A stretch of 64,000 bases of DNA from Nostoc sp. NMS7 (GTDB lineage: Bacteria > Cyanobacteriota > Cyanobacteriia > Cyanobacteriales > Nostocaceae): assembly GCF_017115085.1 (NCBI RefSeq), contig NZ_JABXKJ010000255.1:1-64000 (forward strand), given 5' to 3'. Positions 50,797 through 59,240 of this stretch are shown here, piece by piece. The notes beneath the pieces were generated by a model. The model had not been told where the DNA came from. It searched no databases and saw only the letters and a program-made list of their open reading frames with translations. The translations under genes were made by a program, and so were the position numbers. The first letter of the stretch is position 1. The number at the start of each line of letters is the position of its first letter.

Positions 50797-52212
50797 ATGT
50801 ATAAAACTAAACGCACACGAGGAGTTGTACTAACATCCACAGGAATTAAACGGTTACAATCAGCAATTCTTTCTGTGGAGATAGTAGAAAATAAAGGCGA
50901 ACACTTGAGTTTAGAAGAAATAAGCTCGCGCATTCATGTTTCTACTAGAACTTTGAGTAAATTATGGTCTTTAAGTGAAAGTGTAGATCAAAAAACTATA
51001 AAACTCTGCTTTAGCGCTTTTAATCTAGAATTACACAGCGAAGACTACACCATAGTCAACAAAGCAAATGAGACTGAAACATCTGAGTTATTGTCTATTG
51101 CAAATATAGAAGAAGATTTATCTCAACGTTCCGAATTAACCTCATTTGTCGAAGAACATGACACACAAACTGAACAGATAGAAAATCTTTGGTCATACCC
51201 GGATGGCCCCGTACCTTTAGATTCTCACTTTTATATTGAACGTCCTCCACTAGAGAGAAAGGTTTATCGAGAAGTAACTACTAGTGGCTGCGTGATTCGC
51301 CTTAGGTCTCCCAAACAGATGGGTAAAAGTTCTCTTGTGTTGAGGCTTTGTGCGTTTGCACAGAAACTTGGGTATCAGACTGTGAATCTGAATTGCTACC
51401 AATTCGATAGTGAGTGTCTAACTGATTTAAATAAACTGTTACGTCGTCTTTGCTGGAAAATTGCAACTCAATTAGGTATTGACCCCAACCTCAAAGAAAA
51501 ATGGAATGAAGAAATTGGCTACAGCTTGAGTAGCGGCTTCTATTTAGAAAACTATTTGCTCGATCAATGTCAAAGCCCAGTGGTTTTAGTGTTGAATGAA
51601 GTTGACCGTTTTTTTGAATATCCTCACATTTGTCACGAGTTTTTTGCTTTGTTGCGGTCATGGTGTGAGGAAGCACGACACAATCCCAAGTGGCAAAAGC
51701 TGAGGTTAGTAATGGTTTACTCAACGGAAGAGTACATCTCTATGGATATTAACCTCTCTCCTTTTAATATTGGTCTACCTATTCGTCTGAACGATTTTAC
51801 TCAACCACAAGTAGAAGATTTAGCTAGGCGGTATAGTTTAGACTCGTTTAAAGCTAAAGATTTTGCCCAATTAATGTCATTAGTAGGAGGACATCCAGCA
51901 CTAATTCAGATTAGTTTGTACTATCTTAGGTCTCAAGAAATGACCCTGCAAGAAATAATAGAGGAAGCGATGGCCAATGGTGGCATCTACCGCGATCATT
52001 TATGGCGACAGTTGATCAAACTGCAAGAAAATCCTAGACTTGCAAAGACTTATGTTGAAATTCTGGCAGCAAAGCAAGGTATTTCTCTTAATCCTATTGA
52101 GACTTACAAACTTGAAAGTTTGGGATTAATTCGCTTTGAGGGCGATCGCATCTTACCGCGTTGCGAACTCTATCGCGCCTATTTTGCAAAACAGCTATCG
52201 ACAATTGTTTGA
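50797..52212 (+). CDS. HTH plus AAA-like ATPase domain protein, 471 aa
   Basis: Residues 1-90 start MYKTKRTRGVVLTSTGIKRL and contain a helix-turn-helix-like stretch (LSLEEISSRIHVSTRTLSKL) also seen at the front of several cyanobacterial STAND-type proteins. Residues about 145-460 are an AAA-like domain: YIERPPLERKVYREV, P-loop SPKQMGKSSLVLRL near 174, Walker B-like VVLVLNEVDRFFEYP, GGHPALIQISLYYL and ILPRCELYRAYFAKQL. The protein ends there, with no WD40, TPR or effector domain. It is the only intact member among several broken relatives and is divergent from the NRPS operon, so a regulatory role for that cluster is possible but unproven. The other reading is a generic signalling or defence ATPase. 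Confidence 0.8.
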   Translation: MYKTKRTRGVVLTSTGIKRLQSAILSVEIVENKGEHLSLEEISSRIHVSTRTLSKLWSLSESVDQKTIKLCFSAFNLELHSEDYTIVNKANETETSELLSIANIEEDLSQRSELTSFVEEHDTQTEQIENLWSYPDGPVPLDSHFYIERPPLERKVYREVTTSGCVIRLRSPKQMGKSSLVLRLCAFAQKLGYQTVNLNCYQFDSECLTDLNKLLRRLCWKIATQLGIDPNLKEKWNEEIGYSLSSGFYLENYLLDQCQSPVVLVLNEVDRFFEYPHICHEFFALLRSWCEEARHNPKWQKLRLVMVYSTEEYISMDINLSPFNIGLPIRLNDFTQPQVEDLARRYSLDSFKAKDFAQLMSLVGGHPALIQISLYYLRSQEMTLQEIIEEAMANGGIYRDHLWRQLIKLQENPRLAKTYVEILAAKQGISLNPIETYKLESLGLIRFEGDRILPRCELYRAYFAKQLSTIV

Positions 52213-52643
52213 TAGAGCAACAGTAAGGCACTCAATACCAAGTACCGCAATCGCAGTTTTGTTTCTTGCGCGGTACGGTATTACGTAATAGTTTGCTAAG
52301 TGTAACGAACCAACTACGCCATTGAAGTTTCGATTTTGTCCTTATTGTGGCTTTCCTTATATAGCATCTAAGAATTCTGAATATCAAAGCCATCACTGTT
52401 GATTTTAGTATTATTTATTACTTTTAACCTGAATTACTCAAGTCAAATTTTCTCGCTTTTCTAAACTGTTTAATTTGGACTTGATAATTGGCTACGGTAT
52501 CTTCGCTAGTTCTAACCCATTGAGTACAAATTGCTAATCACTCTTACTTGGCTTTAAGATTCGGCCCTTTCAACAGGTAAGGCAAGTGTAATTCCTTGTT
52601 GTATTAAAGCATTAGTAAAAATTTTCCTCAGAAGGCGCTGAAT
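52213..52643. other. Intergenic with a zinc-finger-like scrap
   Basis: One short start-less open stretch on the plus strand (about 52292-52402) reads FRFCPYCGFPYIAS and could be the tail of a deleted gene. Nothing else is recognised. It lies between convergent genes. Confidence 0.35.
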
Positions 52644-53313
52644 CTAAAGATGTTTTCCTGGCTTGACTTTTGTTAACGTCCGTAGTATAAAATGAGATTC
52701 TCCAAGGCTCTCTACTCCATCTACCTGTGTGGGTTCTAATACATCTGGGTCATTTGCTTTTAACTGTTCTCCTACAGACTCAATTACTTTGTAGACATGA
52801 GCTAAATTAGAGTCATAAGGCACGCTAACTTCCACCATTGCAAAAATATACTGTTTAGAGTAGTTCGTAATTGAGCCAATATCGCCGTTATGAATAATCT
52901 GCAATTGACCATTATATAATTCCAACTATTTTAACAATTCTAGGGCCGAAGTCTGCAATGTATGCGATGAATTGGACTTGCTGGATCACTAATATCGCCA
53001 CGCAGATATAAATTACAAATTCTAGACACCGCTTCAAAAAGGGGATTAGGTGTCGGAGGCGATCGTAGAATCTTAGAAGGTTGTCAGGACTGGAATATCT
53101 TATACTTAGAACATCTAGGCTATCAATAATGGCGGTAATTGCTTTAGGTATAAGTAACCCAACAGCAATAGTCAGATAAATCCGCAACAGGATATACAGA
53201 TACTCAGATACCACTACTGGTACTTTGAGAAACTTGCTACACCAAATGACAGCCCGCAGCCAAATACCAGCGGTAAAAAGATTGTTGAGGTTGTTAAAGA
53301 ACGTATCAATACT
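52644..53313 (-). pseudogene. MscS-type mechanosensitive channel, broken by internal deletion
   Basis: The upstream part (52912-53313) holds the transmembrane region of a cyanobacterial MscS relative (RIYLTIAVGLLIPKAI, SIRYSSPDNLLRFYDRLRHL, FVIYICVAILVIQQV). The downstream part (52644-52925), in a different frame, holds the cytoplasmic beta and alpha/beta region (GQLQIIHNGDIGSITNYSKQ, EVSVPYDSNLAHVYKVIE, LRTLTKVKPGKH). The pore helix and the segment joining the two, perhaps 80-110 residues, are gone, and the parts overlap out of frame. The 5' end is fused in frame to a transposase scrap. No working channel is expected. Confidence 0.7.
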
Positions 53314-53457
53314 TTTATCAAAAACTTCTGTGATATCACCTTCTCGGTCGAAAACATGAACCACTCGCGTGTGCTTACTCACAAGATTTTCTACAGTGGT
53401 GAGTGCTTCTACCCACTTGTAAAATTCTTTTTGTTCAAAAGGGCGGTTTCTGGCTTC
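53314..53457 (-). mobile_element. IS4-type transposase scrap fused to the MscS remnant
   Basis: Reads EARNRPFEQKEFYKWVEALT, then HTRVVHVFDREGDITEVFD, which matches the second catalytic-Asp region (VxHVxDREGDIxE) of IS4-family DDE transposases. No ends, first Asp or Glu region were found. It continues in frame into the channel sequence through a GTG at 53382. Confidence 0.6.
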
Positions 53458-53868
53458 TTTACGCTCCCTTTGCTGCTGTTAAGCCAACTACCCACTCGAC
53501 TACTTTAGCTATTTGGGGATCAACCAGATAATATTTGTAGAAAGCTAAAAATTTGATTTAACTGAAATTAAAGAAAGTTAAGAATTTTAAGAATTTTAAG
53601 CTAAAAACGAACAAATTATATATTTGAAAAAGTTGTACTATTTGGTGTTAATATCAAAATCTATATTTTATTAAGAAAATCAGTTAAAGTTTTCATCAGC
53701 ATTAGATTGTGGTATGTAAATATGAAAAAATAGTAATGATTTGACCTAAAATAAAGTGAATTATTACATAGATATGTGCTGTAATATTTGCAATATTTAC
53801 TTTCAAGAATTTATCTACAAATTACTAATCATTATGTTAATGTCTTTATTCGATAATCACACTTAGAT
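53458..53868. other. Intergenic with repeat array and a C-terminal gene scrap
   Basis: A start-less minus-strand stretch (about 53459-53538) reads YYLVDPQIAKVVEWVVGLTA and stops, and looks like the last residues of a lost gene. It is followed upstream by a 9-bp-period repeat array. The remainder to 53868 is AT-rich with no recognised signal. Confidence 0.35.
53568..53600 (-). promoter_or_regulatory. Third CTTAA 9-bp-period repeat array
   Basis: On the minus strand: CTTAAAATT CTTAAAATT CTTAACTTT CTTTAA. It has the same step and half-site core as the arrays before the precursor gene and the NRPS operon but is more diverged. The pair found 25 bases downstream in the other two is not evident. 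It now precedes only gene remnants. Confidence 0.45.
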
Positions 53869-53997
53869 ATGAGATATCAGGTAGGGGGTAGTCTCCGCAG
53901 TGACGACCCCACATATCCCGGATTTCTCACAAAGCTTGAAGAAATATGGGTCAAAAACTGCCAAAATGTATATTGCAAAAGAATTCCAGCAGTTTGA
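53869..53997 (+). pseudogene. AAA-like ATPase N-terminal scrap, 42 codons
   Basis: MRYQVGGSLRSDDPTYPGFL is the conserved start of the AAA-like/WD40 proteins of filamentous cyanobacteria. The match ends after PTY and the frame stops 26 codons later. It is the second such N-terminus within 4 kb, the other being at 50217. Confidence 0.65.
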
Positions 53998-54536
53998 AGT
54001 ATGACCCCAAATAAAAATGATTGTATACCGGAACAGTTCATATTTGAACAAGTAAAATCATGTCCAGTTATAGTTAATTTCAAGGGTGAGCCTGTAACAT
54101 CAGATGCAGGACTAACGCTAATTGCAGAACTGGCTAATTGTTCTTCACTCTTTTGTCCCAACCAAGTCTTTGGTATCCAGCCTTTAAATCCAATTACTAT
54201 CCCCAAAATAGGAACTCCTGTAAATACAACTAAAATGGAAGCCAAAGCAAGAAAACTTCGGCGTTGCCAGTAAGGCTGTAAGATTGATGGTTTTTGAGTT
54301 TCCAGAACAAGAATTTTTAAAATTTCTCTAATTGCTTCTGCATCAACACCTTGGTAAATGCGATCGCCTATTTGTATATCCTGCCCCTGCCTCAAATTTA
54401 CCGCATACTTACCTATCTGAGAAACATTTTGACCATCACCACTAAGTAACTGCCGCAGCACAACAATATCAGCGTCAGTTTGCTGGTGCTTAGTAATACG
54501 TTCAAGTATAGAATTTAGCTCTTCAGGGTTAATCAC
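53877..54536 (-). pseudogene. EAD10-type domain plus membrane helix protein, C-terminus lost, 219-residue frame
   Basis: Residues 1-75 fit an effector-associated domain of the EAD10 kind: LNSILERITKHQQTDADIVV, QIGKYAVNLRQGQDIQIGDR and IYQGVDAEAIREIL. A membrane helix follows at about 95-115 (FLALASILVVFTGVPILGIVI). Homology-like sequence ends near residue 178. The last 40 codons are the antisense of the AAA-like scrap on the plus strand, so the true C-terminus was replaced by a deletion junction near 54000. EADs are adaptor domains that link effectors and STAND ATPases in bacterial conflict systems. The remaining N-terminus could still be expressed. Confidence 0.65.
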
Positions 54537-54660
54537 ATCACTATTGATTTTACGTATATATTAATTACATCAAGGCAATTTGAGCAAAATCTCGAATTAC
54601 ATAATTAAAGCGCAGAATCTCAGACTGTTTGGCACTTTTGACTGACATACACTTCGCCTC

Positions 54661-54813
54661 CTCCTATTTCTTAATGGTGACATTCCCTGGAACTATGCTC
54701 GCTTTCTCGACTACTGCACAGAACGTCTCTTTCTCCAGCGCGTCGGTGGACGCTATCGTTTCATCCACAGATTACTACAGGAACATTTCGCCGCGATGCC
54801 TTTGGAAAAATAA
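54661..54813 (+). pseudogene. NACHT/STAND ATPase C-terminal scrap
   Basis: Reads DIPWNYARFLDYCTERLFLQ, then RVGGRYRFIHRLLQEHFAAM and a stop. This is the winged-helix end of cyanobacterial NACHT proteins (FLDYxxERxxLxxVGGxYxFxHRxLxEYFA). No upstream P-loop part is present in this frame. Confidence 0.65.
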
Positions 54814-55031
54814 CCTAGTTCTAAAAACTTTATAAAGCACTCAATTTGGGATAAAATTCTATGATATGGCGATCGCACCATTAGTAAAATTCAAGCAGAA
54901 GCGCTTGCGGACTATTTTCATGTAGATGCCAGTTTATTTACCTAGCTGATTTACAAAAATTGAACAAGCCGAGTAGAGATAAGTAAATTCACTGTTTTAT
55001 CATCTAAAATAAAACTAAAAAACTCCGATAA

Positions 55032-56223
55032 ATGGCGAACCCCAGTAACCTCAACGATATTATTCAACGCATTCTCAAAGGAAATCAAAACGATGACGAC
55101 ATTGAAGCTTTGCGTCAGTGGTTAAACAGTGGTGGTAGCCAAAATCTGCAAGTAGGTAAGTACAACGTTACAGCAGTTTTCATGTATTTGAACCACATCT
55201 GTCGTAGGGGCACAGCAATGCTCATTGGTGTCAACTTAAGCTTGAAACAGCCTCTCTCATGGCTTTGTCACCCGCCTGGGAATGAATTCCTTTGGCTTTT
55301 AGCTCAAGTCTACTGAAGTAGACTAAGGATTTGGAGAGATATTTAGTCATCTTCAGATGACTTTTGCTATGAGCAAGGAACTTCAGTTCCTTGTGGAACA
55401 TGGGTTATACGTTAAGTTGACACGTATGAGCAATGCTGTGCCCCTACCGCGTGGTCTATTTACCTGAAAATAGCTGTAATATCGGACAGGGAGAAGATAT
55501 TCATATTGGCGATCGCACTTACCAAGGACTTGATGCACAAGGAATTCGAGAAGTTGCTCGTGCTGTAATTCAGGGTTCTTATAACGGTGGCTGTGATGCG
55601 ATCGCCCTGCAAGGAATCCCAGAGGAACATACCCCAGTATTCAAAAATTTAAAAAAAAAGTCCAATTAAGGGCAACAAATCCGGTTGATGACTTGGTGCA
55701 GCAAGTGCGATCGCGCATTCACGACAGCATTCAAAGTTTGCACGGTGTTATGCCGTTATGGGGAATAGACCATTGGGTGCCTTTGGGGGATTTGTTTGTA
55801 GATGTAAATATCCTGGAGTCACTTAGCAGCAGCCGTAGGTCGGAACTGGATGATTTGTGGCAGGATTTTACAACGGGTAATTCCAGCTACCGCAGCTTAG
55901 ATAGGATTGGTTTGGGAAAGGAACAGCAGCGCGTGTCGGGTTTGACTGTGCTGGAGCGCAATACTAACTTGATGGTGGTGGGTAAACCTGGTTCGGGGAA
56001 AACGACATATCTGCAAAGAATTGTAACCGAGTGCAATGCCAGAAAATTGCAAGCACAGCGAATTCCTGTTTTGATTAAGCTGCGGGATAGTCGAGGAGTT
56101 TTAGGGGCGATCGCATCTCAGCATGGGTTATTAATTGAGAGGGCGCATAAGGTTTGGTCTTTTTCGCATTTGACGTTTCAAGAGTATTTGGTGGATAGAA
56201 CTTTACCAATACCTTTTGGCTAA
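55032..56223 (+). pseudogene. EAD10-NACHT ATPase, broken by a MITE, a frameshift and a deletion
   Basis: The N-terminus is an EAD10-type domain (NLNDIIQRILKGNQNDDDIE, QVGKYNV). A 306-bp MITE interrupts it, and removing the element with one TA restores KYNV-NIGQGEDIHIGDRTYQG. At 55651-55659 a run of nine A needs one more A to join FKNLKKK to VQLRATNPVDDLVQQVRSRI. The NACHT part has a P-loop VVGKPGSGKTTYLQRI and RIPVLIKLRD, then jumps to LLIERAHKVWSFSHLTFQEY, so most of the ATPase core including Walker B is deleted. The end abuts an integrase scrap. EAD-NACHT proteins are STAND-type sensors implicated in antiphage or cell-suicide responses. This copy is dead by three separate lesions. Confidence 0.8.
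55171..55476. mobile_element. 306-bp MITE with TA duplication inside the EAD10 gene
   Basis: It is flanked by TA on both sides (55169-55170, 55477-55478). The ends begin CAGC and form imperfect inverted repeats of about 68 bp that share GTAGGGGCACAGCA and GTGTCAACTTAA. The middle holds a small hairpin GGAACTTCAGTTCC. There is no coding capacity. TA duplication and long ends fit a Tc1/mariner-IS630-type MITE. Confidence 0.85.
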
Positions 56224-56521
56224 TCGACAACATACTAAAGACAAAACCGAGCCGCTTTTCACAAGCCAAAAAACGGGTGAACCCATTTGCGATCGCCACA
56301 TCCGCCGCATCATCAAATCCATTGCCGAAGTAGCACTTTTAAGTCGCATCCCCTCCCCACACTGGTTGCGGCACAGCCACGCCACCCACGCTGCTAAAAA
56401 CACGCCTATTCACATCATCACTAAAACGCTGGGACACTCGTCAGGGAAAATCACGATAGACAACTATCTACACGTGGGTGAAGATGAAGCTAGCTCTCTT
56501 AACCTCAAACGATATCGCTGA
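56216..56521 (+). pseudogene. Tyrosine recombinase (XerC/D-like), C-terminal fragment, 101 aa
   Basis: Contains the catalytic-core end of a phage-type integrase: HWLRHSHATHAA (R and H), ITKTLGHSSGKIT (second H) and the nucleophile in NYLHV. The N-terminal DNA-binding part and the first catalytic Arg are missing. The fragment begins exactly where the NACHT remnant ends, and its only start is a TTG, so the junction looks like a deletion endpoint. It may belong to the conjugative remnant that follows. Confidence 0.75.
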
Positions 56522-56607
56522 GGCTTTGAGACATGCCACGATTAGAAATTAGCGGCGATCGCCACGTAACCCATCGCGCCACTACCCCACTCAGGTGAAC
56601 GCTTGCG

Positions 56608-56949
56608 TCACCTGAGCGGATGATACAGTTCGTCAAGAGCATTCCATTCCCAACCCACGCTCATTGGGTCGCGGTTACGTGACCAACTTAAAAATTCTTT
56701 GGCGCTGAGTTTTTCTCTTTCAGCAATCAGGCTTTGGGGGCTAACACCGAGTCTTGGGGCAAGACTTTCGTTTGTCCTGGGTTGTAATTCAACTTGTGTT
56801 TGTTGGTATGGGTGCACTTGTCTTCGCGGTTTGTTGTTGCCCAATCTCCCAGAGGCGATTGCCCGTTCGATTAGCTCCAGCTTTTTGGTGAAATGAGGGT
56901 GATGGCGGATTAACCTGTGGACTTTCCGATCCTGATAACCAACGCGCAC
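56608..56949 (-). CDS. Hypothetical protein, 113 aa, cyanobacterial mobile-region type
   Basis: Family not named. The sequence looks coding: IRHHPHFTKKLELIERAIAS, then NESLAPRLGVSPQSLIAERE, which has the rhythm of a helix-turn-helix, then SWSRNRDPMSVGWEWN. It is basic and soluble. Similar small proteins occur, from memory, near integrases in Nostoc plasmids. Its 5' end overlaps the start of a helicase fragment on the other strand by about 30 bases, so the true N-terminus may have been altered by the junction. Confidence 0.55.
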   Translation of the reverse strand: MRVGYQDRKVHRLIRHHPHFTKKLELIERAIASGRLGNNKPRRQVHPYQQTQVELQPRTNESLAPRLGVSPQSLIAEREKLSAKEFLSWSRNRDPMSVGWEWNALDELYHPLR

Positions 56950-57281
56950 ATAATTTAGCAGGTAAACTTATTAGGGAAGATCAGCATATAATTTGGGTCA
57001 GAATACCTTCTGATCAAAATTTTAGAGAAAATCGAACAGGAACTTCTTATGAAAACGAGAGGGAAGTTGCTTGCATAGAAAATTTATGCGCTCAAATGAA
57101 CGAAACCTGGGCTGCCAAAGTTGCTAACGGGGAACCCAAAAAAGAGATAGGTATTATCACCTTCTATGTCGCTCAGTTGACACTTATTAATAAATGCATC
57201 TCCAATGAACACCGTTTTCCTAACCTTGATATTCGCACTGGAACAGTTGATAGATTTCAGGGAATGGAAAAAGCTGTTGTC
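56919..57281 (+). pseudogene. SF1 helicase (AAA_12 type), C-terminal fragment
   Basis: Reads EIGIITFYVAQLTLINKCIS, FPNLDIRTGTVDRFQGMEKA, which are motifs V and VI-like blocks of Upf1/Dna2-type superfamily 1 helicases (TVDRFQGxEKxVV). Both ends are cut. Upstream the frame has no start, and downstream homology stops after EKAVV, where an unrelated membrane-protein frame takes over. Walker A and B lie outside what remains. Confidence 0.65.
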
Positions 57282-57483
57282 AACCGACCCATTTTTTGGA
57301 CAAGACATTTTAGAAAATGCCGCAGCTGGAGCGCAATTAGTAGCTGAAGGTTTCAATGAACTTTGGCAAGAAACCCTCAACGGTAGCTTGTACGGCTCGA
57401 TGTGCAAAGTTGGTCAGTTTTTTGCGATCGCCACACTTACCCTTTTTATGGTTGAGTTAGGCAAAAAAGCCAAGACATTTTAA
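57282..57483 (+). pseudogene. Membrane protein fragment, possible conjugation component
   Basis: The frame reads DPFFGQDILENAAAGAQLVA, FNELWQETLNGSLYGSMCKV and a hydrophobic segment GQFFAIATLTLFMV before a stop. The start is missing and it is joined to the helicase scrap. Its place directly before VirB8/10/9-like genes suggests a TrbL/VirB6-like or other conjugation membrane protein, by context only. Confidence 0.45.
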
Positions 57484-57541
57484 GATTTGATAATTTGGCA
57501 AAAAGCACATCAGTTTTTTTTATTAGTATATCAATTTACTA

Positions 57542-58324
57542 GTGAGTTTCCTAAATCGGAAATATATGCTTAAACCTAAGTCTAAATCTCAACCAGCCCG
57601 CCTCCTCAGTTACGGTCAATCTACCTCTACACCTATTGCAATGGCAATCACCATAACAGCAGGAGGAACTATCTTATCTATCCTATTGCAAATTGTAAAT
57701 ATTGGTATGAGTTCTAGTACAAATCGTCATGTCAAAGGCATGACAGTTGTTCAACTCCAAGATGGCTCTATTTCACCTGGTAAATTTGCTGCTCCCAACG
57801 AACGCGAAGACGAAACTATCAAACGCTTTATCTCAGATAGCATGATTAAAACGTTTGGTTGGAACGGAATAATCGAAGCAACAGAGAATGGAGAAAACGT
57901 TACCAAATCTGATAAAGGAATAGATGTTCAAACAACAAAAAATAGTAGAAAAAGAATTCCGACTAGAGCTTGGGAAGCTGCATTTGCACTATCTGAAAAT
58001 CAAGATTTTCGGGCAAACTTCCTCAAAAAATTAGCAGAAATTGTCCCAAATGGTGTATTTAACGGTGAAGTTCAAGTCTCACTCGTCACCCACCATATCT
58101 CTGAACCCAGAAAAATCAAGGATGGAAAGTGGGAGGTTGATTATATCGGTACGCTTGTAAGCTTTGATAGAAATGAAAATCAAGGTAAAGGAATCGCCTT
58201 TAACAAAACAATTACTGTCGAAGCTATCGATACTCCCAAGTTACCAGCCAAGCCAACTGAACTTGATAAAAAAATTTATTTAGTACGAGAGCCAGGTTTA
58301 GAAATTACTCAAATAGGACACTAG
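57542..58324 (+). CDS. Conjugation-type membrane protein (VirB8/TraE-like candidate), 260 aa
   Basis: One hydrophobic segment near residues 32-58 (TPIAMAITITAGGTILSILL) is followed by about 200 soluble residues (TRAWEAAFALSENQDFRANF, IGTLVSFDRNENQGKGIAF), the topology of VirB8-type proteins. The sequence itself is not decisive. An IS630-type element sits at the 3' end. Reading across the excised element gives EITQI-MG-stop, while with the element it is EITQI-GH-stop, so the protein is changed only in its last two residues. The start may be the GTG used here or an ATG eight codons on. Neighbours are VirB10-like and VirB9-like genes. Confidence 0.6.
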   Translation: MSFLNRKYMLKPKSKSQPARLLSYGQSTSTPIAMAITITAGGTILSILLQIVNIGMSSSTNRHVKGMTVVQLQDGSISPGKFAAPNEREDETIKRFISDSMIKTFGWNGIIEATENGENVTKSDKGIDVQTTKNSRKRIPTRAWEAAFALSENQDFRANFLKKLAEIVPNGVFNGEVQVSLVTHHISEPRKIKDGKWEVDYIGTLVSFDRNENQGKGIAFNKTITVEAIDTPKLPAKPTELDKKIYLVREPGLEITQIGH

Positions 58325-59188
58325 ATGTAAGATATACTCCATCGCATCCCGTAGACACTCATATTGGTCAAGTTGCTTGCGAATGCGACTTTTGAGCCAA
58401 GACCAGCATCGCTCAATCTTGTTAAGATCCGGTGAATAGGGGGGTAAGTACAATAGTTTACAACCTGCTTGCTGAATAAGTTGCTCAATACGACCGCCTT
58501 TATGGAAGGTAGCATTATCAATGACTACCACCTGCCCTGGTTCCAACAGAGGGATTAAACAAGTTTCCAACCAAATCTCAAATACAATTCGGTTGAAAGA
58601 ACCTTCGACTGTAAAAGGAGCCATCAGTTGCTGGTTACACAAGGCCGCAATCATATTCACACAAGCGTTGCCGCCGTCCTGACTTCAGCGCATGAAACCG
58701 TTGTCCTTTCTCATTCCAGCCATAATCGTAGTCTTCTCGATTGTCCATACCTGCTTGCTCGACATAAACAATCGTTTCATCTGCCTGGGTTGTTAACTGT
58801 GCTATGAATGCTTGCCGTTTGACCTCATCCCGCTCTCGATAACCGTAGGTCTTTTTTTTCGCGTGAACCCAATTTTCTTCAAGGCTCTTGCAATTGTGCG
58901 ATCGCTGATGTCACCCTCCCACAGTTGAGCCATCTCCACCTGGGTTTTATCACCATGAGATTTAGCAAAAGCCCGAAATTGCTCCCAGTCTGTAATTTTG
59001 TGGTTGTTGCCAGAGGGGCGGTTGGGCAAAGGCAGAACGTCTCCGGTTTCAGCTTTACGCTGCAACCACAGGTTAATCGTGTTTCGGCTGATGTTGAAGA
59101 GTTCACTGGCTTCGCTTTTCTTCAATCCATCTAACTCGATGGATTGGATCACCTTCTGACGGAAATCGTAACTGTAAGGTTTAGCCAT
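58298..59188 (-). pseudogene. IS630-family transposase, two frameshifts
   Basis: The first part (58802-59188) is the helix-turn-helix half (KPYSYDFRQKVIQSIELDG, NISRNTINLWLQRKAETG). The catalytic half continues in another frame after an A8 run near 58851 (KKTYGYRERDEVKRQAFIAQ, VYVEQAGMDNREDYDYGWNE), which could be a programmed slip as in some IS630 members. A second shift near 58680, after FHALKSGRR, is not at a slippery run and should inactivate it. The DDE end is clear: VVIDNATFHKG, YLPPYSPDLNKIERCWSWLK. The last stop lies a few codons outside the element. Confidence 0.8.
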
Positions 59189-59236
59189 AGTAAATCAGGC
59201 GAGAGCCGGTCATGATAATACTTATAGTCTATGTCC
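58316..59236 (-). mobile_element. IS630-family insertion sequence, 921 bp, inactive
   Basis: TA target duplications flank it at 58314-58315 and 59237-59238, with short imperfect inverted ends starting GGACA. It carries one transposase in two frames. It sits two codons before the natural stop of the VirB8-like gene and probably separates the VirB10-like gene from its start. Confidence 0.8.
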
Positions 59237-59240
59237 TAAT

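Noticed and set aside
49664-53600. CRISPR array
   Set aside because: The tandem repeats are 9 bp without spacers, so they are not CRISPR.
54001-54273. 90-codon plus-strand frame
   Set aside because: Antisense to the EAD10 gene, whose protein has clear domain similarity.
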